DNA of 64,000 nucleotides from contig NZ_JH932293.1 of the NCBI RefSeq assembly GCF_000301075.1, forward strand, positions 1,922,524 through 1,986,523. Reading direction: 5' to 3'. Within the stretch, counting starts at the first letter, position 1; each line of letters begins with the position of its first letter. The stretch comes from Bergeyella zoohelcum ATCC 43767. GTDB lineage: Bacteria; Bacteroidota; Bacteroidia; Flavobacteriales; Weeksellaceae. Shown piece after piece: positions 44,555-54,715 of the stretch. Position numbers and translations under genes: made by a program. The notes beneath the pieces are model-generated. The model saw only the letters and a program-made list of their open reading frames with translations, searched no databases and was not told the origin of the DNA.

Positions 44555-44587
44555 GAACAGAGACAAGGATATACCTTGTCTCTGTTC
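44555..44587. repeat. 14-bp-arm palindrome in intergenic region
   Basis: GAACAGAGACAAGG and CCTTGTCTCTGTTC are exact complements around ATATA. There is no T-run on either side, so it is a poor terminator. It lies beside repeat copy A in the 316-bp gap 44477-44792. Confidence 0.6.
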
Positions 44588-44607
44588 TCTTATACAAAAG
44601 TTGTCTT

Positions 44608-44705
44608 GGCTTATTTGATAAAGAAATTTATTAATGGGTAAATAAAAACTTGGCAAAGTACTTTGGAATAATAGTTTGAAATAAAAAGTCAAGACGAGCT
44701 TGTAA
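44608..44705 (-). repeat. Decayed dispersed intergenic repeat, copy A
   Basis: Begins CTTATTTGATAAAG like copy B and contains the TTGGCAAAGTACTTTGG core. It ends AAAAAGTCAAGACGAG, again as in copy B (AAAAAGTCAAAACGAG). One minus-strand frame reads RLDFLFQTIIPKYFAKF, parallel to RFDFL...KEILKCFAKV of copy B and DFL..ITIPKHFGKV of copy C. The rest of the gap between the MATE gene and the next gene shows nothing but the palindrome at 44555-44587. Confidence 0.5.
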
Positions 44706-44792
44706 TTTAAAATTTCATTTTTCTCCAATACCATCATTCCTTTTTCTCATGACTCATTACTTTTTGGAATAATTCATCACTTTTAAGAATGA

Positions 44793-45584
44793 TTAATTAC
44801 TTTTAGGAATGATTTCAGTGGTCAGTTGTCCATTTTGTAAATAAAAAATGTGTGAATTATTCTTATCTACAAGCGTTGATTTTTGTACATCTCTGAACAT
44901 TTGCAGTTGCCCTTTTTCATAGATCCATATATGCTGAGAAGCAAAAATCAATATTCTTTCGTTTTCCCTACGAAGCCGATAAGGCATATCTAGAGCATGA
45001 GAAAAAATGATATTCCATCGGGAATCATAGACCTCAAAAAAATCATCCCGAAGCACAAAAAATTGATTGTTAAAAAATAGTAATTCTTTAATCCCCGTAA
45101 TATCTGAAGAAATGGTGGTGGCGTTTATTACTCTTTCCTGCCGAAAATTATACTGAATAATGCGTCTATTGGCCGTATCTATTAGCCATAAGTTTTGTGA
45201 ATCTTGGAGATATGCCGCTGTAATATAACCTATATGCTGCAAATTTATTTTTTGAATCTCAGTGAAATATTGGTCATACATTTTTATTTCTTGTGCTTGT
45301 TCAGAAAAAAGAATGATATTCAAATGATTACCAATAGGCTGAACTTTAAAAGGAATTGTCAGCTGTACTCTTCCTAATTCATTACCTAAGGTATCTGTTT
45401 TTATCAAATTAAAATGGCTTTGATTTTGGAGATAAAGATTTCCATAGTCATCTACCATCATTTCATCTATATTTTTAAAATGAGGTATCACAAAAGAACC
45501 AAGAGATGACTGTGCACTAATAAAAACAGTGTACAGAAAAAAGAAAAAGAAAATAAAGCGTGTATTTTTCATCATTTGTTTCAA
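44793..45584 (-). CDS. Exported protein of unknown function, propeller-like
   Basis: A 263-residue protein with a very hydrophobic signal peptide (RFIFFFFFLYTVFISAQ). The mature part has spaced repeats of the kind YGNLYLQNQ, NLWLIDTANRRIIQYN and QHIWIYEKGQL, suggesting an NHL- or beta-propeller-like fold. I do not recognise a family. A TAGATTTG box on the minus strand (plus 45596-45603) lies only 11 nt before the first ATG at 45584; ATGs at 45575 or 45572 would give a more usual spacing, so the true start may be a few codons later. It ends in the A/T-rich repeat region. Confidence 0.8.
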   Translation of the reverse strand: MKQMMKNTRFIFFFFFLYTVFISAQSSLGSFVIPHFKNIDEMMVDDYGNLYLQNQSHFNLIKTDTLGNELGRVQLTIPFKVQPIGNHLNIILFSEQAQEIKMYDQYFTEIQKINLQHIGYITAAYLQDSQNLWLIDTANRRIIQYNFRQERVINATTISSDITGIKELLFFNNQFFVLRDDFFEVYDSRWNIIFSHALDMPYRLRRENERILIFASQHIWIYEKGQLQMFRDVQKSTLVDKNNSHIFYLQNGQLTTEIIPKSN

Positions 45585-45595
45585 TAAATGCGTAA

Positions 45596-45603
45596 CAAAT
45601 CTA
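45596..45603 (-). promoter_or_regulatory. Promoter box of propeller-like exported protein
   Basis: TAGATTTG on the minus strand, an exact TAnnTTTG match, 11-23 nt before the three possible ATG starts. Confidence 0.45.
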
Positions 45604-45604
45604 A

Positions 45605-45641
45605 ATAAAAAAACCTTCTCTTCCCAAGGGAAAAAGAAGGC
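45605..45641 (-). terminator. Terminator of atpD-atpC
   Basis: On the minus strand CCTTCTTTTTCCC pairs with GGGAAGAGAAGG (one G-T pair and one bulge), followed by TTTTTTTATTT. It starts 28 nt after atpC. Confidence 0.8.
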
Positions 45642-45668
45642 TCCGTATGAAAAAAGTTTTTTTACAAA

Positions 45669-45950
45669 TTATTCTGCAAGGATGATACCCTTATTGCTAT
45701 TGAATTCTAATACACCACTTTTGATAGGAAAAGCATAGACTGATTCAGGTCTATTTTCTTTGGTAAAATGCTTAGCGTATTTTTCTTCAATATCTTTTAC
45801 GAAAATTTTTACTTTTCCGTATTCTAAAGCAGAAACGATAGCGGCGTGATTTTTCATAATATGAAACTCACCATTTTTTCCTGGCAAAAGTACTGAATCT
45901 ACCTCGCCATCAAAAATTACAGTTTCTGGAGTTAATATTTGTATCTTCAT
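45669..45950 (-). CDS. atpC: ATP synthase epsilon subunit
   Basis: A 93-residue epsilon subunit of F1 ATP synthase, in the central stalk. The beta-sandwich domain is complete: KIQILTPETVIFDGEVDSVLLPG, then GEFHIMKNHAAIVSAL, and the ending GVLEFNSNKGIILAE. The C-terminal two-helix inhibitory domain of longer epsilons is absent, as is common in Bacteroidota. It lies 61 bp after atpD on the same strand. The other atp genes are not in the window, consistent with a split atpDC locus. Confidence 0.95.
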   Translation of the reverse strand: MKIQILTPETVIFDGEVDSVLLPGKNGEFHIMKNHAAIVSALEYGKVKIFVKDIEEKYAKHFTKENRPESVYAFPIKSGVLEFNSNKGIILAE

Positions 45951-46011
45951 AATTCACAAGATTTTAGCTTCTAGCTGATAGCAAATCACCATCAGCCAGA
46001 AACAATTTTTA

Positions 46012-47553
<1,542 letters not shown>

Positions 47554-47724
47554 TTAATAATCAAATTTACAATGTACTATGAATAAGATTTTTATCATGT
47601 TTGCAATTTATCGTCTTTTTTACTAAAACACTCGGTTTTTTGTAAAAACATGAGTTTTTATAATCTCTAACTCTAAAAATTATTGTATTTTTCATTTCAC
47701 TATTGAAAAAATTATCGTTTTTAC

Positions 47725-47732
47725 TATTTTTG
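47725..47732 (+). promoter_or_regulatory. ribF promoter -7 box
   Basis: TATTTTTG, an exact TAnnTTTG match 22 nt before the ribF ATG. Confidence 0.5.
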
Positions 47733-47754
47733 CACCGAATTATTCACACTTCAA

Positions 47755-48681
47755 ATGAAAATATTCAGGGATTACAAAGAATTTTCACCCCCCCTAAACA
47801 CTGCTCTTTCTATTGGCATGTTTGATGGCGTCCATATAGGGCATACCGCTATCATTCAGCGTATTGTGGAAAAAGCAAAAACTGAAAATCTGTCCTCTAC
47901 CCTGCTTACTTTCGAACCGCATCCTCGGTTATTTTTTAATCCACAAGATCCCCTCAAGCATCTAACTTTACAAGATGAAAAAATAGAACTTTTCCGAAAA
48001 TCAGGAGTGGATAATGTCATTTTTCAACCTTTTGACCAAAATTTTAGTCAATTGAGTGGAAAAGAATTTATCCAAAATGTAGTAGTGCATCATTTAAAAG
48101 CAAAGCATATTGTCATAGGGCATGACCATGTGTTTGGTAAAAACAAAAGTGGAAATTTTGAATTACTAGAAAATCTAGCCACAGAATACCAGTACACACT
48201 AGAAAAAGCTCATGCTATGGAAGTGGAAGGAGAAATAGTTTCTTCTACCAAAATAAGAAATGCATTACTGAATGGTGAAATAAAAAAAGCGAATAATTTA
48301 CTAGGGTATAATTATTTTTTTTCAGGCGAGATCGTCCATGGAAAGAAATTAGGACGCACCATAGGTTATCCTACCGCAAACATTTTTTTCAAAAAAAACA
48401 AACTTTTACCTCAGTTTGGTGCGTATATTGTAGAGGTATATCTCGGAGATGACTTTTACCCAGGGATGCTCAGCATTGGGAATAACCCCACCTTTGATGG
48501 ACAAGAAGTATCTGCAGAAGTACATATACTTGGTTTTTCTGGAAATATTTATGGAAAAGAATTGAAGGTCGTTTTCAGAGATTTTCTTCATGAGCAAATT
48601 AAATTCCCTTCGGTGGATGGCTTAATACAATGCTTAGACGAAGATAAAAGAAAAACAGAAATGTTTTTCGAACAGCAATAA
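47755..48681 (+). CDS. ribF: Bifunctional riboflavin kinase / FMN adenylyltransferase
   Basis: A 308-residue enzyme making FMN and then FAD from riboflavin. The N-terminal nucleotidyltransferase shows LSIGMFDGVHIGHTAIIQ and IVIGHDHVFGKNKSGNFELL. The C-terminal kinase domain has KLGRTIGYPTANIFF and GMLSIGNNPTFDGQ. Both halves are complete. A run of seven C at 47788-47794 lies early in the gene (FSPPLNT). It is followed after 44 bp by a small HTH gene that probably shares its transcript. Confidence 0.96.
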   Translation: MKIFRDYKEFSPPLNTALSIGMFDGVHIGHTAIIQRIVEKAKTENLSSTLLTFEPHPRLFFNPQDPLKHLTLQDEKIELFRKSGVDNVIFQPFDQNFSQLSGKEFIQNVVVHHLKAKHIVIGHDHVFGKNKSGNFELLENLATEYQYTLEKAHAMEVEGEIVSSTKIRNALLNGEIKKANNLLGYNYFFSGEIVHGKKLGRTIGYPTANIFFKKNKLLPQFGAYIVEVYLGDDFYPGMLSIGNNPTFDGQEVSAEVHILGFSGNIYGKELKVVFRDFLHEQIKFPSVDGLIQCLDEDKRKTEMFFEQQ

Positions 48682-48725
48682 AAAACAAAAAAGTAAAAAA
48701 TATTTAACAAAAATTTTAAAATCTT

Positions 48726-48962
48726 ATGAGTAATAGTGAGAAAGTATTGGAGAAAATCAGTGGCGTAACCACTGAATGGATTAATGACAAAATGCATGAA
48801 TATGGGCTAAAAAGAAAAGATCTTACTGCTGAAATAGGCATTGATAAGTCTTACCTTTCGCTCTTATTTGCAAAACCTGAGAACCCAAGAAAAATTCAGC
48901 TTTCCAAACCAATGAAAGCCATGTTTTTCTATTATTTTCTTTCTAAAGAATTGAAAAAATAA
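48726..48962 (+). CDS. Small XRE-like helix-turn-helix protein
   Basis: A 78-residue protein with a lambda-repressor-type HTH in the middle: LKRKDLTAEIGIDKSYLSLLFA (residues about 28-49, cited by position), where the second helix would contact DNA. The rest (MKAMFFYYFLSKELKK) is short and hydrophobic, possibly for dimer formation. It follows ribF by 44 bp and ends at a strong terminator. Its targets are unknown; the position next to ribF does not by itself show that it regulates flavin genes. Confidence 0.85.
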   Translation: MSNSEKVLEKISGVTTEWINDKMHEYGLKRKDLTAEIGIDKSYLSLLFAKPENPRKIQLSKPMKAMFFYYFLSKELKK

Positions 48963-48981
48963 TTATAGATTCAATACTATT

Positions 48982-49016
48982 AAAAAGCCACTTCATCGGA
49001 AATGAAGTGGCTTTTT
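48982..49016 (+). terminator. Terminator after ribF-HTH
   Basis: AAAAAGCCACTTCAT pairs with ATGAAGTGGCTTTTT around CGGAA, with T-runs on both strands. It can also serve the converging lipoprotein gene. Confidence 0.9.
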
Positions 49017-49113
49017 AATCCTATATCAATAGGAAATGATTGTAGAATCAATGTCTTCCTGTATCATAACCTATTATTCAATTTTTTAAAGTGAATCCAT
49101 GACACAAAACCAT

Positions 49114-49596
49114 TTAGTGCTTCAGAACTTCTCGGTATTTTCCTCCACCTAATCCCCAATAATCACTTCCAGCACCGCCTGTAAGTTCATATTCTAAAAT
49201 CAGTTCTCCATTTTTGAGCTTTACTATAGTGGCATTAATGGTTTCAGTTCCGAAATCCATCGTAAGTTTTTCCCTATCCAAATGGGCTTGAAATTGATTT
49301 AGACTCTGGATTCCACAACTATCAGGTACAGCGGTAGGTTCGTAGAGAATGGAAGCTCCATCAAATTTATTTGTATCTTCATACCGAACATACGCCCGAA
49401 CATCTTTTCCATTAGCACAAAGATTATACAGACTCCCATTGCCTATATCCACTCCATCTTTGGTGATTGACATTATTTTCCAAGAGGTAGAAAGATCATA
49501 CTTATAAAACGGTACAGGGTCATAAGTTTCGTCTTCTCTACACGCTGACAATAAAAACACCGAGGACAATAGTCCCACAACTACAGATTTTTTCAT
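49114..49596 (-). CDS. Small lipoprotein of unknown function
   Basis: A 160-residue lipoprotein with the lipobox FLLSAC (Cys19). The mature part begins with a polar linker and continues as a beta-rich domain (STSWKIMSITKDGVDIGNG; EKLTMDFGTETINATIVKL), in the manner of lipocalin-like Bacteroidota lipoproteins, ending with a glycine-rich GGAGSDYWGLGGGKY. I do not recognise a named family. The ATG at 49596 (MKKSVVVG) is preferred over one 7 codons upstream because it gives a normal lipoprotein signal. Confidence 0.8.
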   Translation of the reverse strand: MKKSVVVGLLSSVFLLSACREDETYDPVPFYKYDLSTSWKIMSITKDGVDIGNGSLYNLCANGKDVRAYVRYEDTNKFDGASILYEPTAVPDSCGIQSLNQFQAHLDREKLTMDFGTETINATIVKLKNGELILEYELTGGAGSDYWGLGGGKYREVLKH

Positions 49597-49685
49597 AATA
49601 ATTAAATTTAAAATCAAGGGTAATTTTATGCCATCGTCTCAATTTTACTTTCCAAAAATAATTAAAAAAAATCAATATAAAAAAA

Positions 49686-50009
49686 TTAATGATTCATTTT
49701 CAACCCAATAATAGATGCTATGAGCGTGAAAATAAAAAACAAACGCCAAAAATTAGCAGGTTCTCTGAACACTATAATCCCTACAATCACGGTACCTACA
49801 GCTCCTATACCCGTCCAAACGCCATACGCCGTTCCTAAAGGAAGTACTTTTGTAGCCTTAGTGAGCAAACTCATACTAATAATAGTACACACCACAAACC
49901 CTGCATACCATAAATAGGCAATATTCCCTTCCGCTTCTTTTGCTTTTCCCAAACAGAAGGTAAATGCCACTTCAAAAAGCCCTGCGATGACTAAAATAAT
50001 CCAGCTCAT
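49686..50009 (-). CDS. Small multidrug resistance transporter, SugE/Gdx type
   Basis: A 107-residue SMR transporter with four membrane helices. It starts MSWIILVIAGLFEVAFTF, with the central Glu13, and contains LPLGTAYGVWTGIGAVGTV and a final IIGLKMNH. These match the SugE/Gdx branch, whose studied members export guanidinium, better than the EmrE branch. It is the last gene of the gldC-metB-tsaC group, 16 bp after tsaC. I saw no guanidine riboswitch in front of it. The substrate is inferred. Confidence 0.9.
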   Translation of the reverse strand: MSWIILVIAGLFEVAFTFCLGKAKEAEGNIAYLWYAGFVVCTIISMSLLTKATKVLPLGTAYGVWTGIGAVGTVIVGIIVFREPANFWRLFFIFTLIASIIGLKMNH

Positions 50010-50025
50010 TGTTATTTTGAAAAAA

Positions 50026-50580
50026 TCATTCCCTTAACACTTTAATTTGTCCATCAGGCCAAATTTTAATTACCGAGGAGGCACTATACACATTGGGTGT
50101 AGCATACTGCTCATCTACTACTATATCCACCGCATCTTTAATTTCGGAGCTAATGTCTTTTAAGTGTACCGAACTTTTCTGTCCACTGATATTTGCCGAA
50201 GTAGATACCAAAGGGGCATTCAACCTTCTAATCAATTGCTTACAAAAATCATTTTTCACTATTCGTATGCCTATGCTTCCATCTTCTGCCAAAAGTTCCT
50301 TAGGTAAATTTCGAGGATTTTGATACACAATGGTTACCGGTTTTTCAGACAAATCTATAATTTCCCATGCCATCTCTGGCACATCTACAATAGACTGTAG
50401 CCTCTGTTCACTATCCACCAAAATAATCATGGATTTCTCTCTAGAGCGATTTTTGATTTGATACAATTTTTCTATCGCCACTACGCTCATAGCATCGCAA
50501 CCCAGTCCCCAAGAAGTATCTGTGGGATAAAGCAATGTTTCTCCATTTTTTAATCTCTCGGCTATTTCCTTTATTTCCAT
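50026..50580 (-). CDS. tsaC: L-threonylcarbamoyladenylate synthase
   Basis: A 184-residue YrdC-fold enzyme that makes threonylcarbamoyl-AMP for the universal t6A37 modification of tRNA. Motifs are LLYPTDTSWGLGCDAMS, IYQIKNRSREKSMIILV (by position, near 40-58) and PLVSTSANISGQKSS. It has only the YrdC domain and lacks the C-terminal Sua5 extension, so it is TsaC rather than TsaC2. It lies 4 bp after metB and 16 bp before the SMR gene, in one operon. Confidence 0.94.
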   Translation of the reverse strand: MEIKEIAERLKNGETLLYPTDTSWGLGCDAMSVVAIEKLYQIKNRSREKSMIILVDSEQRLQSIVDVPEMAWEIIDLSEKPVTIVYQNPRNLPKELLAEDGSIGIRIVKNDFCKQLIRRLNAPLVSTSANISGQKSSVHLKDISSEIKDAVDIVVDEQYATPNVYSASSVIKIWPDGQIKVLRE

Positions 50581-50584
50581 TAAT

Positions 50585-51727
50585 TTAACTTAATGCATTT
50601 TCTAAATCTGCCAATACATCAGAAATATCTTCTATGCCTACACTGAGCCGAATCAGATCATCGATAATGCCTATTTCTGCTCGTTTTTCTGCTGGAATAG
50701 AAGCGTGGGTCATCAGTGCAGGATGATTGGCAAGAGATTCCACTCCCCCTAATGATTCGGCAAGGGTAAAGATTTTCAATTTCTCTAAAAATGCTACTGC
50801 ATCTTCCTTTTTCCCCGATACAAAATTAAAAGAAACCATACCACCAAAACCACCTTGCATTTGTTTTTTCGCCAAGTCATGCTGAGGATAAGTAGCCAAA
50901 CCTGGATAAATCACTGATTTTACTTTTGGATGTTGAGATAGATATTCTGCCACCTGAATTCCGTTTTCAGAGTGCCTCTGCATCCTCAGTGCCAGAGTTT
51001 TAATACCTCTTAGCACCAAATATGCATCATGAGGTCCCAAAGTGGCACCTCCCGCAAACTGCAAGAAATGAAGTGCTTCTCCCAACTCAGGAGTTTTGGT
51101 AATCAGTGCACCTGCAATCACATCAGAATGACCACCTAAATACTTCGTAGCCGAATGCATCACGATATCTGCTCCCATATCCAAAGGTTTCTGGAGATAA
51201 GGCGAAGCAAAAGTATTATCCACCGCTACTAAAATATCTTTACCTTGAACCAGTTTACATACACTTTCTATATCAATCAATTTCATCAAAGGATTAGTGG
51301 GCGTTTCTAGCCAAATTAATCGTGTTTTGTCATTCATTCGCTCCTCTATATTGGTCATAGAATCCATATTGACAAAATGAAAGACCAATCCGTATTTTTC
51401 AAAAAGCCTTGTAAACATTCGGTAAGAACCTCCATATAAATCATCACAAGCAATCACTTCATCTCCAGGCTGTAAGTATTTCATCACACAATCTATGGCT
51501 GCCAATCCTGAAGAAAATGCTAAACCTCTGGCTCCATTTTCTATACTTGCCAAAGCATCTTCTAATGCCTGACGCGTAGGATTTGCTGCTCTGGAATATT
51601 CGTAGCCACTGTGTACGCCAGGGCTTTTTTGCTTAAAGGTAGAAGTAAGAAATACAGGTACATTTACTGCCCCTGTTACAGGCTCCGTATGTTGCCCTCC
51701 ATGAATCACTTTCGTATTAAATTTCAT
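50585..51727 (-). CDS. metB: Cystathionine gamma-synthase/lyase family enzyme
   Basis: A 380-residue PLP enzyme of trans-sulfuration. The PLP lysine lies in HSATKYLGGHSDVIAGAL. Other blocks are GYEYSRAANPTRQALEDALA, AFSSGLAAIDCV, ACDDLYGGSYRMF and LIWLETPTNPL. All belong to the Cys/Met metabolism family, and the length fits cystathionine gamma-synthase. Synthase and lyase activities cannot be separated with certainty from sequence, so metB is the probable name. It lies 4 bp after gldC and 4 bp before tsaC. Confidence 0.88.
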   Translation of the reverse strand: MKFNTKVIHGGQHTEPVTGAVNVPVFLTSTFKQKSPGVHSGYEYSRAANPTRQALEDALASIENGARGLAFSSGLAAIDCVMKYLQPGDEVIACDDLYGGSYRMFTRLFEKYGLVFHFVNMDSMTNIEERMNDKTRLIWLETPTNPLMKLIDIESVCKLVQGKDILVAVDNTFASPYLQKPLDMGADIVMHSATKYLGGHSDVIAGALITKTPELGEALHFLQFAGGATLGPHDAYLVLRGIKTLALRMQRHSENGIQVAEYLSQHPKVKSVIYPGLATYPQHDLAKKQMQGGFGGMVSFNFVSGKKEDAVAFLEKLKIFTLAESLGGVESLANHPALMTHASIPAEKRAEIGIIDDLIRLSVGIEDISDVLADLENALS

Positions 51728-51731
51728 TGTA

Positions 51732-52058
51732 TTACATTTTTATAGCAGATTTTACAGCGAACTCTTCAGCCATTTCTTCCATCCATCTGGCTACATCATC
51801 TTCCCCAGAAGCTCTCTGATAAGTAACTGCTAAGGAGTGCATAATCTGATGGATAAACATTTTCATTTGGTCCAAAGGCATATCCTTCGTCCAAAGATCT
51901 ATTCTAAGTGCTTCAAATTTTTTATCATCCCATACGGAAATCATCGTTGCTTTTGTTTCTTGATTTTCTACGCCACCATCTTGGGCATTCCAAGATATTT
52001 TTTCAGGAATATGATTATCATCTAGCTCTACATCAATGGTAATTTGTGTTTTTCTCAT
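51732..52058 (-). CDS. gldC: Gliding motility protein GldC
   Basis: A 108-residue cytoplasmic protein of the GldC family from gliding Bacteroidota. The family pattern is seen in PEKISWNAQDGGVENQETKA, SVWDDKKFEALRIDLWTKDMPLDQMK (by position, near 42-66) and the helical end. In Flavobacterium johnsoniae, GldC stabilises the gliding/T9SS apparatus but is not strictly essential. It heads the operon gldC-metB-tsaC-sugE and has a promoter box 20 nt upstream. Its presence fits the T9SS-exported protein in this window; it does not prove that the organism glides. Confidence 0.93.
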   Translation of the reverse strand: MRKTQITIDVELDDNHIPEKISWNAQDGGVENQETKATMISVWDDKKFEALRIDLWTKDMPLDQMKMFIHQIMHSLAVTYQRASGEDDVARWMEEMAEEFAVKSAIKM

Positions 52059-52078
52059 AAAAGTAAAATATTAGAGGG

Positions 52079-52086
52079 CAAAATTA
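52079..52086 (-). promoter_or_regulatory. gldC operon -7 box
   Basis: TAATTTTG on the minus strand, an exact TAnnTTTG match 20 nt before the gldC ATG. Confidence 0.5.
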
Positions 52087-52141
52087 CGGTTTTGAATTGA
52101 TAAAAAAATCTAAAACCACTACACAACCTATTTTTTTTCAG

Positions 52142-52149
52142 TAAATTCG
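52142..52149 (+). promoter_or_regulatory. M13 peptidase promoter box (variant)
   Basis: TAAATTCG, one base off TAnnTTTG, 19 nt before the ATG at 52169; the spacing is like that of the exact matches elsewhere in the window. Confidence 0.35.
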
Positions 52150-52168
52150 CGGTGATAAAAAATCGTTT

Positions 52169-54256
52169 ATGAAAAAATTACAATATTCAGTATTAGGATT
52201 GGCACTTATTTTTGCTGCTCAGTCTTGTAATACACAAAAAAAAGTAACAGAAAATACTACTGTTCAAGAAATTAAAAAAGAAGAAAGCATTTCCTACGCA
52301 GAGCATGGTATTAACCTAAGCCACATGGACAGAAATGTGCGTCCGCAAGATGATTTTTTCAATTTTGTAAATGGAAATTGGTACAAAACCACAGAAATCC
52401 CATCGGATAAAGCAAGCTGGGGATCTTTTAACAAACTTAGAGAAGACACAGATAATAATTCACTCAGTATTCTCAATAAAATCCTTTCTGAAAGCTATCC
52501 ACAAGGTTCGGAAGGACAAAAAATCCAAGCACTTTACGGCACTTATACAGACTGGAATACCCGAAACCAATTAGGGCTCTCCCCTATCGAGGGACATCTT
52601 AAGAAAATAGATGCCATTAAAAATCTTAATGACCTCCAAAAATACATGGATGAAGCCACCAGAAATGGAGGAAATAGACTCTATGGTTGGTCTGTGTACA
52701 CGGATTTAAAAAACTCTAAAATGAATGCTGTGTACCTCAACGGCCCTTCTTTAGGCTTGGGAAAAGACTACTACCAAAAGAAAAACGATGCGAATACTAA
52801 GACTTTAGAAGAATATACCAAATTCGCGGAAAAGCTTTATGCACAACTAAAATATAAGAATCCAGGTGTTGCTGCAAAAAAATTAGTAGAATTTGAAAAA
52901 TCTTTGGCAAATTTACTTTTGACCAATGAAGAAAGCAGAGATGCCAACAGAAGATATAACCCTAAAACCATTTCGGAACTAGCGAGCGTTTCTAAGCATA
53001 TTAACCTCCCTAAATTCCTTACCAATGCTGGAGTACAAACAGATAGAGTAATCATCGGTGAGCTAAAATATTATGAAAATTTAGACCAAACCATTAACCA
53101 GAAAAATCTTCCCCTTATTAAAGATTATCTGAAATTTCACCTGTATAGAGCTAATCTTTCTAACTTGGACAAAACTTCTGATGACCTCAGTTTTGATTTC
53201 TATTCAAGATATATGCAGGGGCAAAAGGAACAAAGATCTATGGATAAAAGAGGACTTAGCCTGATTAATGGCATTTTAGGAGAAGCATTCGGTAAGCTCT
53301 ATGTAGATCAGTTTTTCCCAGCAGAAGCCAAATCTCAGATGGAAGAATATGTAAACTATATTCGTAAGGCCTTTGCTAAAAGAATAGATGAACTGGACTG
53401 GATGTCTGATGCTACCAAAGTGAAAGCACAAGAAAAACTTTCTAAATTCGCTGTGAAAATTGCTTACCCTGACAAGTGGAAAGATTATAGCCAATTACAA
53501 ATGATTTCCCCAAACCAAGGAGGTACTTATTTCGATAACTTGAAAAACCTTTTTGCGTGGAACTACCAAAGAAGCCTTAACAAAATAGGGAAGCCTGTAG
53601 ATAAACAAGAATGGGGTATGAGTCCACAAACGGTAAACGCTTACTATAGCCCTACGAATAATGAAATAGTATTCCCTGCAGCCATCCTTCAGCCTCCTTT
53701 CTTTAATTTCAAGGCAGATCCTGCAGTAAACTTCGGGGGAATAGGAGCGGTAATAGGACATGAAATCTCTCACGGATTTGATGATGGAGGAGCTAGATTT
53801 GATGGTGATGGTAACCTCAAAAACTGGTGGACAGATGCCGATAGAAAAAATTTCGATGAAAAAGTAAACCAATTGGCCGCTCAGTTTGACCAATATGAAC
53901 CTATCAAAGGCATCTTCGTAAATGGTAAATTTACCAGTGGAGAGAACATCGGAGACCTTGGTGGTGTAGCAGTAGCTTACGAAGCACTCCAAATGTACCT
54001 TAAGGACAAAGGGCAGGTGGCTCCTATCAGTGGATTTACGCAAGACCAAAGATTCTTCATGAGCTGGGCAACAGTATGGCGTACAAAATCTACCGAGAAG
54101 TACATCCAAAACCAAGTGAAAACAGACCCACACTCTCCAGGATATTACAGAGCTTTCGCTCCATTAATGAATTTAGACGCTTTCCACGAAGCATTTAATA
54201 CAAAACCAGGAGATAAAATGTATAAGGCTCCAAAAGATAGAATAAAAATTTGGTAA
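52169..54256 (+). CDS. M13 family metallopeptidase (PepO/neprilysin-like) lipoprotein
   Basis: A 695-residue zinc endopeptidase. A lipoprotein signal ends at the lipobox AAQSC (Cys20), so the enzyme is anchored in the envelope. The N-terminal M13 domain contains DDFFNFVNGNWYKTTEIP. The catalytic domain has the zinc site GAVIGHEISHGFDDGG (HExxH), the third ligand in GENIGDLGGVAVAYEAL, and the substrate-binding motif NAYYSPTNNEIVFPAAIL. The C-terminal RAFAPLMNLDAFHEAF and W ending match the family. It cleaves oligopeptides; the target is unknown. It is a single gene with a strong terminator. Confidence 0.95.
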   Translation: MKKLQYSVLGLALIFAAQSCNTQKKVTENTTVQEIKKEESISYAEHGINLSHMDRNVRPQDDFFNFVNGNWYKTTEIPSDKASWGSFNKLREDTDNNSLSILNKILSESYPQGSEGQKIQALYGTYTDWNTRNQLGLSPIEGHLKKIDAIKNLNDLQKYMDEATRNGGNRLYGWSVYTDLKNSKMNAVYLNGPSLGLGKDYYQKKNDANTKTLEEYTKFAEKLYAQLKYKNPGVAAKKLVEFEKSLANLLLTNEESRDANRRYNPKTISELASVSKHINLPKFLTNAGVQTDRVIIGELKYYENLDQTINQKNLPLIKDYLKFHLYRANLSNLDKTSDDLSFDFYSRYMQGQKEQRSMDKRGLSLINGILGEAFGKLYVDQFFPAEAKSQMEEYVNYIRKAFAKRIDELDWMSDATKVKAQEKLSKFAVKIAYPDKWKDYSQLQMISPNQGGTYFDNLKNLFAWNYQRSLNKIGKPVDKQEWGMSPQTVNAYYSPTNNEIVFPAAILQPPFFNFKADPAVNFGGIGAVIGHEISHGFDDGGARFDGDGNLKNWWTDADRKNFDEKVNQLAAQFDQYEPIKGIFVNGKFTSGENIGDLGGVAVAYEALQMYLKDKGQVAPISGFTQDQRFFMSWATVWRTKSTEKYIQNQVKTDPHSPGYYRAFAPLMNLDAFHEAFNTKPGDKMYKAPKDRIKIW

Positions 54257-54261
54257 TCTAT

Positions 54262-54298
54262 AAAAAACAATCACCTGTACTGGGTGATTGTTTTTTTT
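54262..54298 (+). terminator. Terminator of M13 peptidase gene
   Basis: ACAATCACC pairs with GGTGATTGT around a loop of about 7 nt, followed by eight T. It starts a few bases after the stop. Confidence 0.9.
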
Positions 54299-54314
54299 GT
54301 TATTGAAATTATAT

Positions 54315-54392
54315 CGACTTATTGGATGAACCTAATCATTAATGAATTAAAACAAGGGCATATACAAATGATTTTATTAAAAATTAGTACAC
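54315..54392 (-). repeat. Decayed dispersed intergenic repeat, copy E
   Basis: Starts ACTTATTGGATGAACC and contains ATTTTATTAAAAATTAG, aligning with 39196-39265 (copy D). A tail at 54527-54558 (CCAAAAGTCTTTTTACTTTG) resembles the tail of copy C at 4992-5055. This is the weakest copy. The rest of 54257-54704 holds the terminator and A/T-rich sequence without a gene. Confidence 0.35.
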
Positions 54393-54704
54393 TTCATATT
54401 CCTTTGCGATTAAAACGAGAAGCTAAACAAAGATTTTTTCAGAGACACAAAATCTCTAACGCTTCCCAAAGTTTTCAATGAAACAAATGCCCTTTATTCT
54501 AAAACAATACAAATAAAAAACCATATTCCAAAAGTCTTTTTACTTTGTACATTGTAAATAACAAACAGATTAAATAATAGAAAAAAGTCCTGATAATTTG
54601 ATTATTCGAGTCTTTTTAATATCCTTTTTCATTAAGAAAGTTATTTGTATTCATTCCAAATTACACTAGATAAGAAATAGTATTTTAAACATTTAAAAAA
54701 TGCG

Positions 54705-54712
54705 TATATTTG
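54705..54712 (+). promoter_or_regulatory. purC-purF promoter -7 box
   Basis: TATATTTG, an exact TAnnTTTG match, 224 nt before the purC ATG. No clear TTG -33 box is visible. Confidence 0.5.
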
Positions 54713-54715
54713 TGG

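Noticed and set aside
53495-54133. 212-codon reading frame antisense to the M13 peptidase
   Set aside because: It is opposite the conserved zinc site region, and its composition is that of a shadow frame.
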